From an uncultured Lachnospiraceae bacterium (GTDB lineage Bacteria > Bacillota > Clostridia > Lachnospirales > Lachnospiraceae), in assembly GCA_910586615.1 (NCBI GenBank), contig CAJUJP010000019.1:1-64000 (forward strand): 64,000 nt of DNA. Direction: 5' to 3'. Positions 34,997 through 44,159 of the stretch are shown in pieces. Under the pieces are notes generated by a model that was not told the DNA's origin, searched no databases, and saw only the letters and a program-made list of their open reading frames with translations. A program made the translations under genes and the position numbers. The stretch's first letter is position 1; each line of letters begins with the position of its first letter.

Positions 34997-35322
34997 TCAA
35001 CATCGATCTGGACAATATAAATGAAGAGATGATCTATGAGGCATTCAATGTTGACGGTAATGAGGCAGAGGCATTAAATGACAGTTATTTGGAGTTGTTT
35101 GAACTGGTCGGCCGTGATGCCATGCTGAAATTGTTCAAGTATTTTCGCGGGGACAAGATCGACTGTCCTATGAGACTGTACCGTCCTGAATTTATAGCGG
35201 ATCTGGCAAAGCAGGAGACAGACAGGCGTAAGCGCGCAAAGATCGCCAGAGCCGGAGGATATACGGTGAAATTTATTGAAGGTGTGTTGAGCAAGCGGCG
35301 AAAAGAAAATGAGGCAGAATAA
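34993..35322 (+). CDS. Mor-like transcription activator family protein
   Basis: A 109-residue protein that begins at a GTG with AAGGAGG seven bases upstream. LFELVGRDAMLKLFKYFRGD, the following CPMRLYRPEFIADLAKQETD, and RAKIARAGGYTVKFIEGVL fit the pattern of Mor-type activators (dimerisation part, then a helix-turn-helix), a family spread by Mu-like phages and conjugative elements. The match is from pattern, so moderate. It overlaps the relic frame before it and is followed after 83 bases by the acyltransferase cassette. Confidence 0.55.
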   Translation: MINIDLDNINEEMIYEAFNVDGNEAEALNDSYLELFELVGRDAMLKLFKYFRGDKIDCPMRLYRPEFIADLAKQETDRRKRAKIARAGGYTVKFIEGVLSKRRKENEAE

Positions 35323-35405
35323 TAAAATGGAAAACGACAGTGCTTGGTCCTTCTGCTTTCCAGCATTATCTTTTATATATGGGCCGTGTGATGAATGGAG
35401 GAAAT

Positions 35406-36497
35406 ATGATTGTTGGAACAAAGGAAGAATATGAAAACAATGGGTTTGATCTATTGCGTTATACGGCGGCGTTCAGTGTAATGATGCTTCATTATTCCAG
35501 TTATTGTATGATTTTATCACAAAATCTGCCGGCGCAGGCTTCGACTGTTATGAGCAGGGTCAGGCACATCGCCCTGATGTTTCCGGGAGTAGTCATATTG
35601 TTTACCATGAGCGGTTTTCTGGTAGCAGCCTCCTTTGAACGGGCAAAGACAAGAAAAGAGTTTTTCCTGAGACGTGCGCTGCGAATTTACCCGGAATTGT
35701 GGATCTGTACGATCATCAATCTGGCAGTAGTCTGTATTCTGGTTCCACAATTGTTGGACAGAGGTATGATTTTATGGGTGATGACACAGATTTTTGGAAT
35801 AGCCAATACGCCGGCCTGTCTGAAAGCATTACCTACCGGAAGCATCAATGGCACACTTTGGACGATTTTTACGGAAGTGCAGTTGTATATTGTACTGGGG
35901 ATTATTTATCCTTTTCTGCAAAAGATGAAAGAGAAGCATTGGATGGCATTCCTGTCGCTGCTTGCTGCTGTGAATCTGGTTTGTGCCGTATTGGTGCGGG
36001 ATGGCAGCGGCGTTTTGACGAAAGTGATTGAGAGGATATTTGCTCCGTATGCGTTGTGGTTCTTTATTGGCGTTTTTTGTTTTCAAAAAAGACAGAGGAT
36101 GCTTCCTGTTTTGAAAAAGGCATTTTGGCCGTTGCTGATTATCTATCTTATTATGGAATCCGTAATTATGCAGATGCCCGGATATTATACAGGCATAGTA
36201 ACGAGTGTTTTGCTTCCGTTTATGGTGATTGGATGCGCATATTGTCTGCCCAAAATCCGCCTGAAATATGATTTTTCCTACGGCATGTTTTTGTATCACT
36301 GGATTATCCTGAACATTATTGTTCATTTTGATCTCATGAACAGGATGCCGTGGTATGTGGGATTATTTTTATTTATCACAGGAACAATGACGGCGTCAGT
36401 AATATCATGGGCTTTGAAAGGCGGATGTTATAGAGTAGTCAAAAGGATAGAGAGAAAAGCGTACAGGGAAAACAGTTACAGGAGAATCGGATCATGA
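35406..36497 (+). CDS. Acyltransferase 3 family membrane protein
   Basis: A 363-residue, ten-segment OafA/YrhL-type O-acyltransferase: FDLLRYTAAFSVMMLHYSSY with the conserved Arg and His, MSGFLVAASFERAKTRKEFF, RALRIYPELWICTIINL, and NGTLWTIFTEVQLYIVLGII. It transfers acyl, usually acetyl, groups from the cytoplasm to surface polysaccharide. ATG 35406 has GGAGG four bases upstream; ATG 35391 is also in frame. The 3' end overlaps the MBOAT gene by four bases (ATGA), so the two are coupled. Confidence 0.85.
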   Translation: MIVGTKEEYENNGFDLLRYTAAFSVMMLHYSSYCMILSQNLPAQASTVMSRVRHIALMFPGVVILFTMSGFLVAASFERAKTRKEFFLRRALRIYPELWICTIINLAVVCILVPQLLDRGMILWVMTQIFGIANTPACLKALPTGSINGTLWTIFTEVQLYIVLGIIYPFLQKMKEKHWMAFLSLLAAVNLVCAVLVRDGSGVLTKVIERIFAPYALWFFIGVFCFQKRQRMLPVLKKAFWPLLIIYLIMESVIMQMPGYYTGIVTSVLLPFMVIGCAYCLPKIRLKYDFSYGMFLYHWIILNIIVHFDLMNRMPWYVGLFLFITGTMTASVISWALKGGCYRVVKRIERKAYRENSYRRIGS

Positions 36498-37933
36498 TAT
36501 ACATATCTTTTCGTTATTATCTGTTTGTGGCAGCTATGCTGATTTTGTTCTATGCTCTTCCGCTGAAGCGGCGCTGGTGCGTGCTGCTTGCGGCGAATGT
36601 GGGATTCTGGCTGGTTTTCTGCAGGACAGGCTGGCAGTTTCTGCTGGGGACGATCATGGTAAGTTATCTGGCAGCGGTATGGATAGACATAAGCAGCGGC
36701 GTGAAGAAAAAAGTTCTGCTTGCGGGAGCGGTCATACTGGTTATCGGGATCTGGCTCTTCCTGCGAAATGAAGGTTTTATGCGGCAGGCGATACCGGGGG
36801 CGGAGTCGTTGCGGCTGCTTGCCCCGCTTGGCATATCATTTTATACGATGCAGATCATTGCATATCTTACGGACGTTTACAGAGGGGATATTGCCCCGCA
36901 GAAAAATCCGGCAAAATATGTGTTGTTCATCACCTTTTTTCCGCAGCTTTTACAGGGACCGATTCCGAGATACCGGCAGTTGGGAGAGCAGCTTTTTTGC
37001 GGGCATTTATTTGACGAAAGAAAATTTACCAGAGGTTTTTATCTGATCATTTGGGGATTTTTTCTGAAACTGGTCATTGCAGATAAGGCTTCTGTTGTTG
37101 TTGACACGGTTTTTGATAATTATCCGGCCTACAGTGGGGGATATCTGTGGTTTGCATCCATTTTATACAGCATACAGCTTTATGCGGATTTTCTGGCATG
37201 TACGACGCTGGCGCAGGGTGTTTCATTCCTGTTTGGCATAGAACTGGCCGGAAATTTTAAGCGGCCGTATTTTGCTGTGTCGGTGAAGGATTTCTGGCAG
37301 AGATGGCATATTTCTCTCAGCAGCTGGTTGCGGGATTATGTCTATATCCCGCTGGGAGGGAACCGGAAGGGAAAGGGGCGTAAGTACCTGAATCTGGCAG
37401 TAACCTTTCTGGCAAGCGGTATCTGGCATGGGGCTGGTTTAACGTATCTGCTGTGGGGAGGCATTCACGGCTGCTGTCAGATTATGGGGGAGTGTCTGGA
37501 CGGTCCAAAAGAAAAGATATATGCCCGTCTGAACATCCGCCCGGATGGGAAAGGAAAGCGTATCATAAAACAGACGGGGACATTTCTGATCGTCAGCCTT
37601 GCGTGGGTCATTTTCAGAGCCGGTACGCCGGGCACAGGGATCAGCATGATTGTACATATGGTTTCGGATTTTAATCCGTGGATATTTTTTAATGACAGGA
37701 TATTTACGATCGGGCTTTCGTGGAAGGAAATGCTGGTACTCTTATTTGCGGTTTTACTTCTGTTTGCCGTAGAGAGAAAACAGGAGGAGGGAATCCGGAT
37801 CTCTGAATGTATCGGCAGGCAGAAGCTTCCGGTCAGATGGCTGATCTGCATGGCGGGAATCTGTGCGGTGATGATTTTTGGGACATATGGATATGGATTT
37901 GAGGCACAGGATTTTATATATGGAGGATTTTGA
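36494..37933 (+). CDS. MBOAT family O-acyltransferase
   Basis: A 479-residue membrane-bound O-acyltransferase of the AlgI/DltB/PatA group. The conserved WQRWHISLSSWLRDYVYIPL and GIWHGAGLTYLLWGGIHG blocks contain the asparagine/histidine active-site region, and QLLQGPIPRYRQL matches the family. It would move acetyl groups across the membrane for the SGNH enzyme encoded next. It is coupled by overlap to the acyltransferase gene upstream and to the SGNH gene downstream. Confidence 0.92.
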   Translation: MIYISFRYYLFVAAMLILFYALPLKRRWCVLLAANVGFWLVFCRTGWQFLLGTIMVSYLAAVWIDISSGVKKKVLLAGAVILVIGIWLFLRNEGFMRQAIPGAESLRLLAPLGISFYTMQIIAYLTDVYRGDIAPQKNPAKYVLFITFFPQLLQGPIPRYRQLGEQLFCGHLFDERKFTRGFYLIIWGFFLKLVIADKASVVVDTVFDNYPAYSGGYLWFASILYSIQLYADFLACTTLAQGVSFLFGIELAGNFKRPYFAVSVKDFWQRWHISLSSWLRDYVYIPLGGNRKGKGRKYLNLAVTFLASGIWHGAGLTYLLWGGIHGCCQIMGECLDGPKEKIYARLNIRPDGKGKRIIKQTGTFLIVSLAWVIFRAGTPGTGISMIVHMVSDFNPWIFFNDRIFTIGLSWKEMLVLLFAVLLLFAVERKQEEGIRISECIGRQKLPVRWLICMAGICAVMIFGTYGYGFEAQDFIYGGF

Positions 37934-37935
37934 GA

Positions 37936-39405
37936 GTGAAGCACAAAAGATATCTGTGTAACATGTTTGCTTTTGGCATGGCGGCCTGTCTGGTAGTGTT
38001 GACAGTCAACCGGATTCTGATTCCCAAATGCTATTATGATGACAGTTGGCCGACTACCTCCACTTATCAGGGATTTTATCAGATGGAGAAGGACTCCGTG
38101 GATGTTCTGTTTCTGGGGAGCAGTTGTGCGGCGGCCGGATTGAACCCGCAGGAGTTCTATGACAGCTATGGTATCAGAAGCTATAATCTCGGATGCGAAG
38201 GGCAGAGCCTTCTGACGAGCTATTACTGGCTGGAAGAAGCTCTGCGGTTCCAGTCGCCAAAGGTGGTGGTGCTGGAAGTCTTTTTTACATTCCTGTATAA
38301 CAGGGACGAACCGCTTAATACTGCCGAGAGCAGTACAAGAAAAGCGTTTGACTATATGCGCTGGTCGCCTGTAAAATGGGAAGCCGTGCACGACATTTGT
38401 AACTATGATAAGAAGCAGACTCTGAGCAGCTATTACTTCCCCAATATCAGATACCATGCCAGATGGAAGGAACTTGAGGAAAATGATTTTATTTCCGGGG
38501 AAATGTCAGAGCATTATGAACTGAAGGGGTACGCCCCACTTGCCAAAAGGCGGGGAAACGACGGCTATGTGCCGTTTAGTCCGGCAGATTCCAGCGACAG
38601 GGCCGGTATGGCGCCGCTGATGAGAGAGTATCTGGACAGGATTGTCATGCTGTGCCGGGAAAACGGGATTTCTCTGATCCTGACAAAAATGCCCGATACA
38701 GACTGTAATGTTTCCAAATATAATACCATGTCTGATTATGCACAGGAACAGGGCATTCCTTATTGGGACTTCAATGAGGAATCTTTGTATCAGGCAAGCG
38801 GATTTGTACATATGGAAGATATGAACGATGACTGGCATGTAAATCTCTGGGGTGCGAAGAAAATTTCGCGCTGTATCGCTGAAAAACTGTATGATGCGTA
38901 TGGCATCACAGGGATACAGGACAGCCAGTGGGAGGACACGAAAACATATTATGACATGGTCTGCCGGGACTGCGAACTGAAACAGATTACGGATATAGGT
39001 CAATATATGGATGCGGTCAGTCGGGAGGATTATACCGTGTTGATTGCGGTCAAAGGGAATGGCATGACTTTTATGGAAGAAAGCGTTAAAGAGGATTTCA
39101 GGCAGATGGGGCTTTTTATGGATTATACAGAGAACAGCAGTTATTTTGCGGTGATCCATGAGGGAAAAATTGAGGAAGGAACTTCAAAAGAAATTCTGGT
39201 ACACCATGGAAGTACAGGGAACAGACTGACGGATTATGAGATAAAGAGTGCGGGATGGGACAGTACCTATGATGTGTACGCTTCTATCAAAATAAATGAC
39301 AAGGAATGGGCGAGAAACGGAAATGGAATCAATGTGGTCATTTATAGCAATGAGAGGAAGCAGGTGGTGGATTCTGTCAGTTACGACGGGGAGCTTAAGA
39401 GATAA
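37936..39405 (+). CDS. SGNH/DltD-AlgJ-like membrane-anchored hydrolase
   Basis: About 489 residues. One N-terminal membrane anchor, then a SGNH-type catalytic domain: VDVLFLGSSCAAAGLNPQEF with the serine block, SYNLGCEGQSLLTSYYWLEE, and DDWHVNLWGAKKISRCIAEK with the Asp-x-x-His. Such proteins partner MBOAT transporters and put the acetyl (or alanyl) group onto the outside polymer. GTG 37936 is preferred because GGAGG lies nine bases upstream; TTG 37930 overlaps the MBOAT stop and is too close. The C-terminal ~100 residues (NDKEWARNGNGINVVIYSNE) form an extra domain not found in DltD. Confidence 0.82.
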   Translation: MKHKRYLCNMFAFGMAACLVVLTVNRILIPKCYYDDSWPTTSTYQGFYQMEKDSVDVLFLGSSCAAAGLNPQEFYDSYGIRSYNLGCEGQSLLTSYYWLEEALRFQSPKVVVLEVFFTFLYNRDEPLNTAESSTRKAFDYMRWSPVKWEAVHDICNYDKKQTLSSYYFPNIRYHARWKELEENDFISGEMSEHYELKGYAPLAKRRGNDGYVPFSPADSSDRAGMAPLMREYLDRIVMLCRENGISLILTKMPDTDCNVSKYNTMSDYAQEQGIPYWDFNEESLYQASGFVHMEDMNDDWHVNLWGAKKISRCIAEKLYDAYGITGIQDSQWEDTKTYYDMVCRDCELKQITDIGQYMDAVSREDYTVLIAVKGNGMTFMEESVKEDFRQMGLFMDYTENSSYFAVIHEGKIEEGTSKEILVHHGSTGNRLTDYEIKSAGWDSTYDVYASIKINDKEWARNGNGINVVIYSNERKQVVDSVSYDGELKR

Positions 39406-39407
39406 AC

Positions 39408-40562
39408 ATGGGGTATTCATATTGCACGATCAAGCTGATACATACGCTCATAAATCCAGCGTTGGAGATGGCAGCAGACGATGATATTATACGGAAAAAC
39501 CCGGCCCAAAATGCATTGTCCAATATGTCTGATCATGAGACAGGACGGAGCAAAGAAAAAATCGTATATTTAGAGGTCTGCCGTATCATAGCGGTTTTCT
39601 GTATTATGTACCAGCACACAGGCGGACGGGGAGCGGATGCATGGGTGTATACAGAGAGCGCATGGGTGTACGCATCATCTTTGATCGGAACAATTATCAG
39701 CAGTATCGGCGTACCCCTGTTCTGGATGGTCTCTGGCGCGCTTTTACTGCCCAAAAGGGAGTCATGGAGGAACGTGTATGGAAAGAGAATCCCCCGGTTT
39801 GCCGGTGTTCTGATCCTGTTTTCTGTGATCAGATATTTTTATCTGTGTACAGTGGAAGAATGGGATGGCCATGTGGGAGAATTTTTCTGGCACTTTTATA
39901 CACAGGAGATCTTTCTTCCATATTGGTTTCTGTATGAATATCTGGGAGTATTGTTTGTTTTGCCATTCCTGAGGAAGATGATGCAGCATCTGACAGAACA
40001 GGAAGAGATGATGCTGGTTGTCTTAGTGACAGGATGGAACATTTTAAATGATATTTCCCATACATATCTGGGAGTGGGTTTTGTGCTCAATCTACATTTT
40101 CAAAGCTCCATATCTTATTTTATGTTGGGATATTTAATGGAGAACTGCCGGATGTTGAGGCAGAGAGGGAAAGATGGAGTGAGATTTGATACAGGCCTGG
40201 CAGTATTTACGATGGCAGTTCTATACAGATGGGGATGCGGGCAGCACGGATTGGAAGAATTGGGAAGTCTGACCATGCTGCTGACAATAGCTGTGTATGA
40301 TCTGATCCGCTGTGTAAGTGAAAAAAGTATCTGGAACAATACGGTTTTACATCGTCTGATATTGTGGTGTGGAAGCAATGTGTTCGGCATCTATCTGATA
40401 GAGGATTATCTGCGTAATGCAACAGCTTTTATATGGGAGCGGAGCGCGCCGTATATCGGTGCAGTACCGGCCTGCGGTATCTGGCTTCTGGCAGTGTTTT
40501 TACTGGGAAATGTTCTGGTGTCAGGCTTACACAGGTTACCGGTTTTAAGAAAAATGTTATAA
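39408..40562 (+). CDS. Second acyltransferase 3 family membrane protein
   Basis: A 384-residue membrane protein of the acyltransferase 3 fold: YLEVCRIIAVFCIMYQHTGG with the conserved Arg/His pair, GVPLFWMVSGALLLPKRESW, and FLPYWFLYEYLGVLFVLPFL. The start is uncertain: the frame begins at ATG 39408 without a good ribosome site, and conserved sequence starts only near residue 50, so ATG 39468 or 39525 are alternatives. It closes the O-acylation cassette; a decayed mobile element follows. Confidence 0.8.
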   Translation: MGYSYCTIKLIHTLINPALEMAADDDIIRKNPAQNALSNMSDHETGRSKEKIVYLEVCRIIAVFCIMYQHTGGRGADAWVYTESAWVYASSLIGTIISSIGVPLFWMVSGALLLPKRESWRNVYGKRIPRFAGVLILFSVIRYFYLCTVEEWDGHVGEFFWHFYTQEIFLPYWFLYEYLGVLFVLPFLRKMMQHLTEQEEMMLVVLVTGWNILNDISHTYLGVGFVLNLHFQSSISYFMLGYLMENCRMLRQRGKDGVRFDTGLAVFTMAVLYRWGCGQHGLEELGSLTMLLTIAVYDLIRCVSEKSIWNNTVLHRLILWCGSNVFGIYLIEDYLRNATAFIWERSAPYIGAVPACGIWLLAVFLLGNVLVSGLHRLPVLRKML

Positions 40563-40592
40563 AAGGAAAATGTATGATTTTTAAGGGAAAAT

Positions 40593-40889
40593 TTGTACGA
40601 TCCTTATTGGAAAAAGACTCACTATTATTCGCAAGTAAAAGATCTCATGTACTCGGAGATATTGATACCGGAGGAAGCACCATGTCAATTTCATGAACTT
40701 GGCACACTTTTAAAGGCAATTGAGATGGCAGAAAAACGATATGATGCTCGTATTGGCAGAGTGGTTAGGCTTACACCGCCTAATGATGCAGAAATTTCAG
40801 ATGAGGAAAGGATTAAGCTGGCGAAGAACTTTATTAATTGTAATATCATCTGTTATCTGGAATGGTTCTGTGCTATACTATCTATATGA
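40593..40889 (+). pseudogene. MobA/MobL-type relaxase fragment
   Basis: A 98-codon frame from a TTG. DPYWKKTHYYSQVKDLMYSE then LLKAIEMAEKRYDARIGRVV and ISDEERIKLAKNFINCNI follow the start of the MobA/MobL relaxase domain (paired 'AEKR-DA-I-R' and 'E-E-I-LAKNF' blocks). The frame breaks off before the catalytic histidines' later partners. Identification is from pattern, moderately sure; together with the integrase remnant just after it, it marks a collapsed integrative element. Confidence 0.5.
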
Positions 40890-40949
40890 AGCAAGCCGGA
40901 ACCATTCCTATTGGAAAGAAAGGAGCGCAGAGAAGAAAGGAGTGGCTTT

Positions 40950-41195
40950 ATGGCAAAGAAGGATAATAAAGGTCGAAATCTTCACACAGGTGAATCACAG
41001 CGCAATGACGGAATCTATATGTATCGCTATACCGCCTGTACAAATATGGCAAAGCAGGGGATGAATGTTAAGGTGTTACAATATATCATGGGACACGCTC
41101 ACAGTGATGTGACAATGGATGTGTATAACCATATCGCAAACAAGCAGGATATCAGAGAAGAAGTGGAGCGTTATGCGAGAGTGGCAGGGAATTAG
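40950..41195 (+). pseudogene. Tyrosine integrase with a large internal deletion
   Basis: ATG 40950 (GAAAGGAG upstream) opens MAKKDNKGRNLHTGESQRND and GIYMYRY, the N-terminal arm-binding start of Tn916-type integrases. It then passes in frame straight to TNMAKQGMNVKVLQYIMGHA and SDVTMDVYNHI, the catalytic C-terminus with the nucleophile tyrosine. Roughly 280 residues of the core are missing. The 81-residue product cannot be an active recombinase, but it keeps both ends of the protein and its reading frame. Confidence 0.85.
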
Positions 41196-41274
41196 TACAC
41201 CAAAAATTTGAAAAAATGGTGTAGTAATGGTGTAGTAGAGCATAAAACATCTGTTATTTTAAAAACATATAGCC

Positions 41275-41309
41275 GCAAACCCGCATAAACACAGGGTTTG
41301 CAAAATTTT
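41275..41309 (+). terminator. Intrinsic terminator upstream of clpB
   Basis: GCAAACCC (41275-41282) pairs with GGGTTTGC (41294-41301), followed by AAAATTTT. It isolates clpB from the mobile-element remnant. Confidence 0.65.
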
Positions 41310-41319
41310 AATAAATTTA

Positions 41320-41362
41320 TTAGCACTCACCTCTTGACAGCGCTAACAATCCGCTGTATTGT
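41320..41362 (+). promoter_or_regulatory. clpB promoter with CIRCE-like HrcA operator
   Basis: TTAGCACTC (41320-41328), a spacer of exactly nine bases, then CAGCGCTAA (41338-41346): the CIRCE operator with two changes in the right arm. It overlaps a sigma-A promoter, TTGACA (41334-41339), 17 bp, TATTGT (41357-41362). HrcA binding here would block the -35 box, giving heat-shock control of clpB. Confidence 0.8.
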
Positions 41363-41404
41363 GATAGTATCAGTAGAACAGATTTGACGGAAAGGGAGGC
41401 TGTT

Positions 41405-43987
41405 ATGAACTTAACAAAATTTACCCAGAAATCAATACAATCGGTAGAACAGTGCGAGAAACTGGCATATGAATACGGCAATCAGGAGATCGAGCAGGAG
41501 CATCTGCTCTACAGTCTGCTCACCATTGATGATAGTCTGATCTTGAAATTAATTGAAAAAATGGAAATACAGAAGGAGTACTTCGTTAATCGTGTGGAGC
41601 AGGGACTGCGTAAGCGGACGAAGGTGCAGGGCGGGCAGATCTATATCGGACAGGATCTGAATAAAGCGCTGATCGGGGCGGAGGACGAAGCCAAAGCGCT
41701 GGGTGACGAGTATGTGTCCGTAGAGCACTTATTCCTGGCGATGTTAAAGCATTCGAACAGGGAGATCAAGGAGATCTTCCGGGAGTTCGGCATTACGAAG
41801 GAACGTTTCCTGCAGGCTTTGTCTACGGTGCGGGGGAACCAGAGGGTAACTTCCGACAATCCGGAGGCGACTTATGACACGCTGGAGAAGTACGGACAGG
41901 ATCTGGTGGAAAAAGCCAGAAGCCAGAAGCTTGATCCGGTCATCGGCAGAGACAATGAGATCCGCAACGTGATCCGGATCCTGTCCCGCAAGACGAAAAA
42001 CAATCCGGTGCTCATCGGCGAGCCCGGTGTCGGTAAAACCGCAGTGGCGGAAGGACTTGCACAGCGTATTGTCAGAGGAGACGTGCCGGAAGGACTCAAA
42101 GACAAGAAGATTTTTGCGCTGGATATGGGCGCGCTGGTTGCCGGCGCGAAATACCGCGGCGAGTTTGAGGAACGTCTGAAGGCGGTGCTGGATGATGTGA
42201 AGAACAGCGACGGACAGATCATTCTTTTCATAGATGAACTGCACACGATCGTGGGTGCGGGAAAGACGGACGGCGCCATGGACGCGGGCAATATGCTCAA
42301 ACCTATGCTTGCCAGGGGCGAACTGCACTGTATCGGCGCAACCACACTGGACGAGTACCGCCAGTATATCGAGAAGGATGCGGCCCTTGAGCGGCGTTTT
42401 CAGCCTGTCATGGTGGAGGAGCCGACGGTGGAAGACACGATTTCCATCCTGCGCGGCTTAAAAGAGCGATATGAGGTATTTCACGGCGTGAAGATCATGG
42501 ACAATGCGCTGGTCAGCGCAGCGGTGCTGTCCAACCGGTATATTTCCGACAGATTCCTGCCGGACAAGGCGATCGACCTGGTGGATGAGGCGTGTGCGCT
42601 GATTAAGACGGAACTGGATTCCATGCCCACGGAACTGGATGAACTGCAGCGTAAGGTTATGCAGTTAGAGATCGAAGAGACCGCGCTGAAAAAAGAGGAC
42701 GATAATCTGAGCAGAGAACGTCTGGCCAACCTGCAAAGAGAACTGGCGGAATTAAAAGAAGAACTGAAAAACCGCATGGCGCAGTGGGAGAATGAGAAGG
42801 CTTCCGTGGAGAAGCTGTCTAAGATCCGTGAGGAGATCGACGAGGTCAACAGCCAGATTCAGATTGCCCAGCGGGACGGGGATTATGAGAAAGCGGCAGA
42901 ATTAAGTTACGGCAGGCTGCCGTCCTTAAAACAGCAGTTGGAGATCGAGGAGGATAAAGTCAGCAAGGAAGATTTGTCGCTTGTGCATGAGAGTGTAAGC
43001 GATGAGGAGATTGCGAAGATCATTTCCAGATGGACGGGAATCCCGGTATCGAAGCTGACGGAGAGCGAGCGGAATAAGACGCTGCATCTGGACGACGAAC
43101 TGCACAAGCGGGTGATCGGCCAGGACGAGGGCGTGACGAAGGTGACGGAAGCCATCATCCGTTCCAAGGCGGGTATCAAAGACCCGACGAAGCCGATCGG
43201 TTCCTTCTTATTCTTAGGGCCCACCGGTGTGGGTAAGACAGAGCTTGCCAAGGCGCTGGCGGCATCCCTGTTTGACGATGAGACGAACATGGTTCGCATC
43301 GACATGAGTGAATATATGGAGAAGTACTCGGTTTCCAGACTGATCGGGGCGCCTCCGGGATATGTGGGATACGAGGAAGGCGGGCAGTTGACCGAAACAG
43401 TCAGAAGAAAACCGTATTCGGTAGTACTTTTTGATGAAATTGAAAAAGCACATCCGGACGTATTCAATGTACTTTTGCAGGTGCTGGATGACGGACGGAT
43501 CACGGATTCTCAGGGCAGGACTGTGGATTTCAAGAATACGATTCTGATCATGACCTCAAACATCGGTGCAAATTACCTGCTGGACGGTATTGATGCCGGT
43601 GGTGCGATTACGCCGGAGGCGGAGGAAATGGTCATGGGTGATCTGCGGAATCATTTCCGGCCGGAGTTTTTGAACAGGCTGGACGAGACGATCCTCTTTA
43701 AGCCGCTCACCCGGGATAACATCGGAGGGATTATCCGGCTGATCATAGACGATCTGAACAGGCGGCTTGCAGATCGGGAACTGCAGATCGAACTGACGCC
43801 GGAGGCGGCACAGTTTATCGCGGACAATGCTTACGATCCGGTTTACGGCGCAAGACCGTTAAAGAGATATATCCAGAAATATGTGGAAACCTTATCCGCG
43901 AAGCTGATTCTGGCAGATCAGGTATCGTCCAGGGATACGATTCAGATCGTGCTGCGGGACGGACAGCTGGCAGCAGTGCGGAAATGA
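41405..43987 (+). CDS. clpB: ATP-dependent chaperone ClpB
   Basis: An 860-residue disaggregase, full length. In order: N-terminal Clp repeat domain (FTQKSIQSVEQCEKLAYEYG), first AAA module with GEPGVGKTAVAEGLAQRIV and IDELHTIVGAG, the coiled-coil middle domain (residues ~400-520) that separates ClpB from ClpC/ClpA, and a second AAA module with LGPTGVGKTELAKALAASLF and the GAPPGYVGYEEGG pore loop. ATG 41405 follows GGGAGG. It works with DnaK to rescue aggregated proteins after heat shock; the operator upstream fits this. Confidence 0.97.
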   Translation: MNLTKFTQKSIQSVEQCEKLAYEYGNQEIEQEHLLYSLLTIDDSLILKLIEKMEIQKEYFVNRVEQGLRKRTKVQGGQIYIGQDLNKALIGAEDEAKALGDEYVSVEHLFLAMLKHSNREIKEIFREFGITKERFLQALSTVRGNQRVTSDNPEATYDTLEKYGQDLVEKARSQKLDPVIGRDNEIRNVIRILSRKTKNNPVLIGEPGVGKTAVAEGLAQRIVRGDVPEGLKDKKIFALDMGALVAGAKYRGEFEERLKAVLDDVKNSDGQIILFIDELHTIVGAGKTDGAMDAGNMLKPMLARGELHCIGATTLDEYRQYIEKDAALERRFQPVMVEEPTVEDTISILRGLKERYEVFHGVKIMDNALVSAAVLSNRYISDRFLPDKAIDLVDEACALIKTELDSMPTELDELQRKVMQLEIEETALKKEDDNLSRERLANLQRELAELKEELKNRMAQWENEKASVEKLSKIREEIDEVNSQIQIAQRDGDYEKAAELSYGRLPSLKQQLEIEEDKVSKEDLSLVHESVSDEEIAKIISRWTGIPVSKLTESERNKTLHLDDELHKRVIGQDEGVTKVTEAIIRSKAGIKDPTKPIGSFLFLGPTGVGKTELAKALAASLFDDETNMVRIDMSEYMEKYSVSRLIGAPPGYVGYEEGGQLTETVRRKPYSVVLFDEIEKAHPDVFNVLLQVLDDGRITDSQGRTVDFKNTILIMTSNIGANYLLDGIDAGGAITPEAEEMVMGDLRNHFRPEFLNRLDETILFKPLTRDNIGGIIRLIIDDLNRRLADRELQIELTPEAAQFIADNAYDPVYGARPLKRYIQKYVETLSAKLILADQVSSRDTIQIVLRDGQLAAVRK

Positions 43988-44018
43988 CAGTTGTTTCAGA
44001 TAAAATAACAGGATTCAG

Positions 44019-44058
44019 AAAACAGCAGGCTGCTTATAAAGAGTACTGCTGTTTTTTT
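44019..44058 (+). terminator. clpB terminator
   Basis: AAAACAGCAG (44019-44028) and CTGCTGTTTT (44046-44055) form a perfect 10-bp stem with a 17-nt loop and seven T. Confidence 0.85.
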
Positions 44059-44159
44059 CAAATTTGTTGAAGTGATGAGGAACGGATGCTATGATAAAAA
44101 GGAAATGACAAATTGTCGGAAAGGCCTGACAGGATGAGCAGGCACAGGAGGAAAATAAC

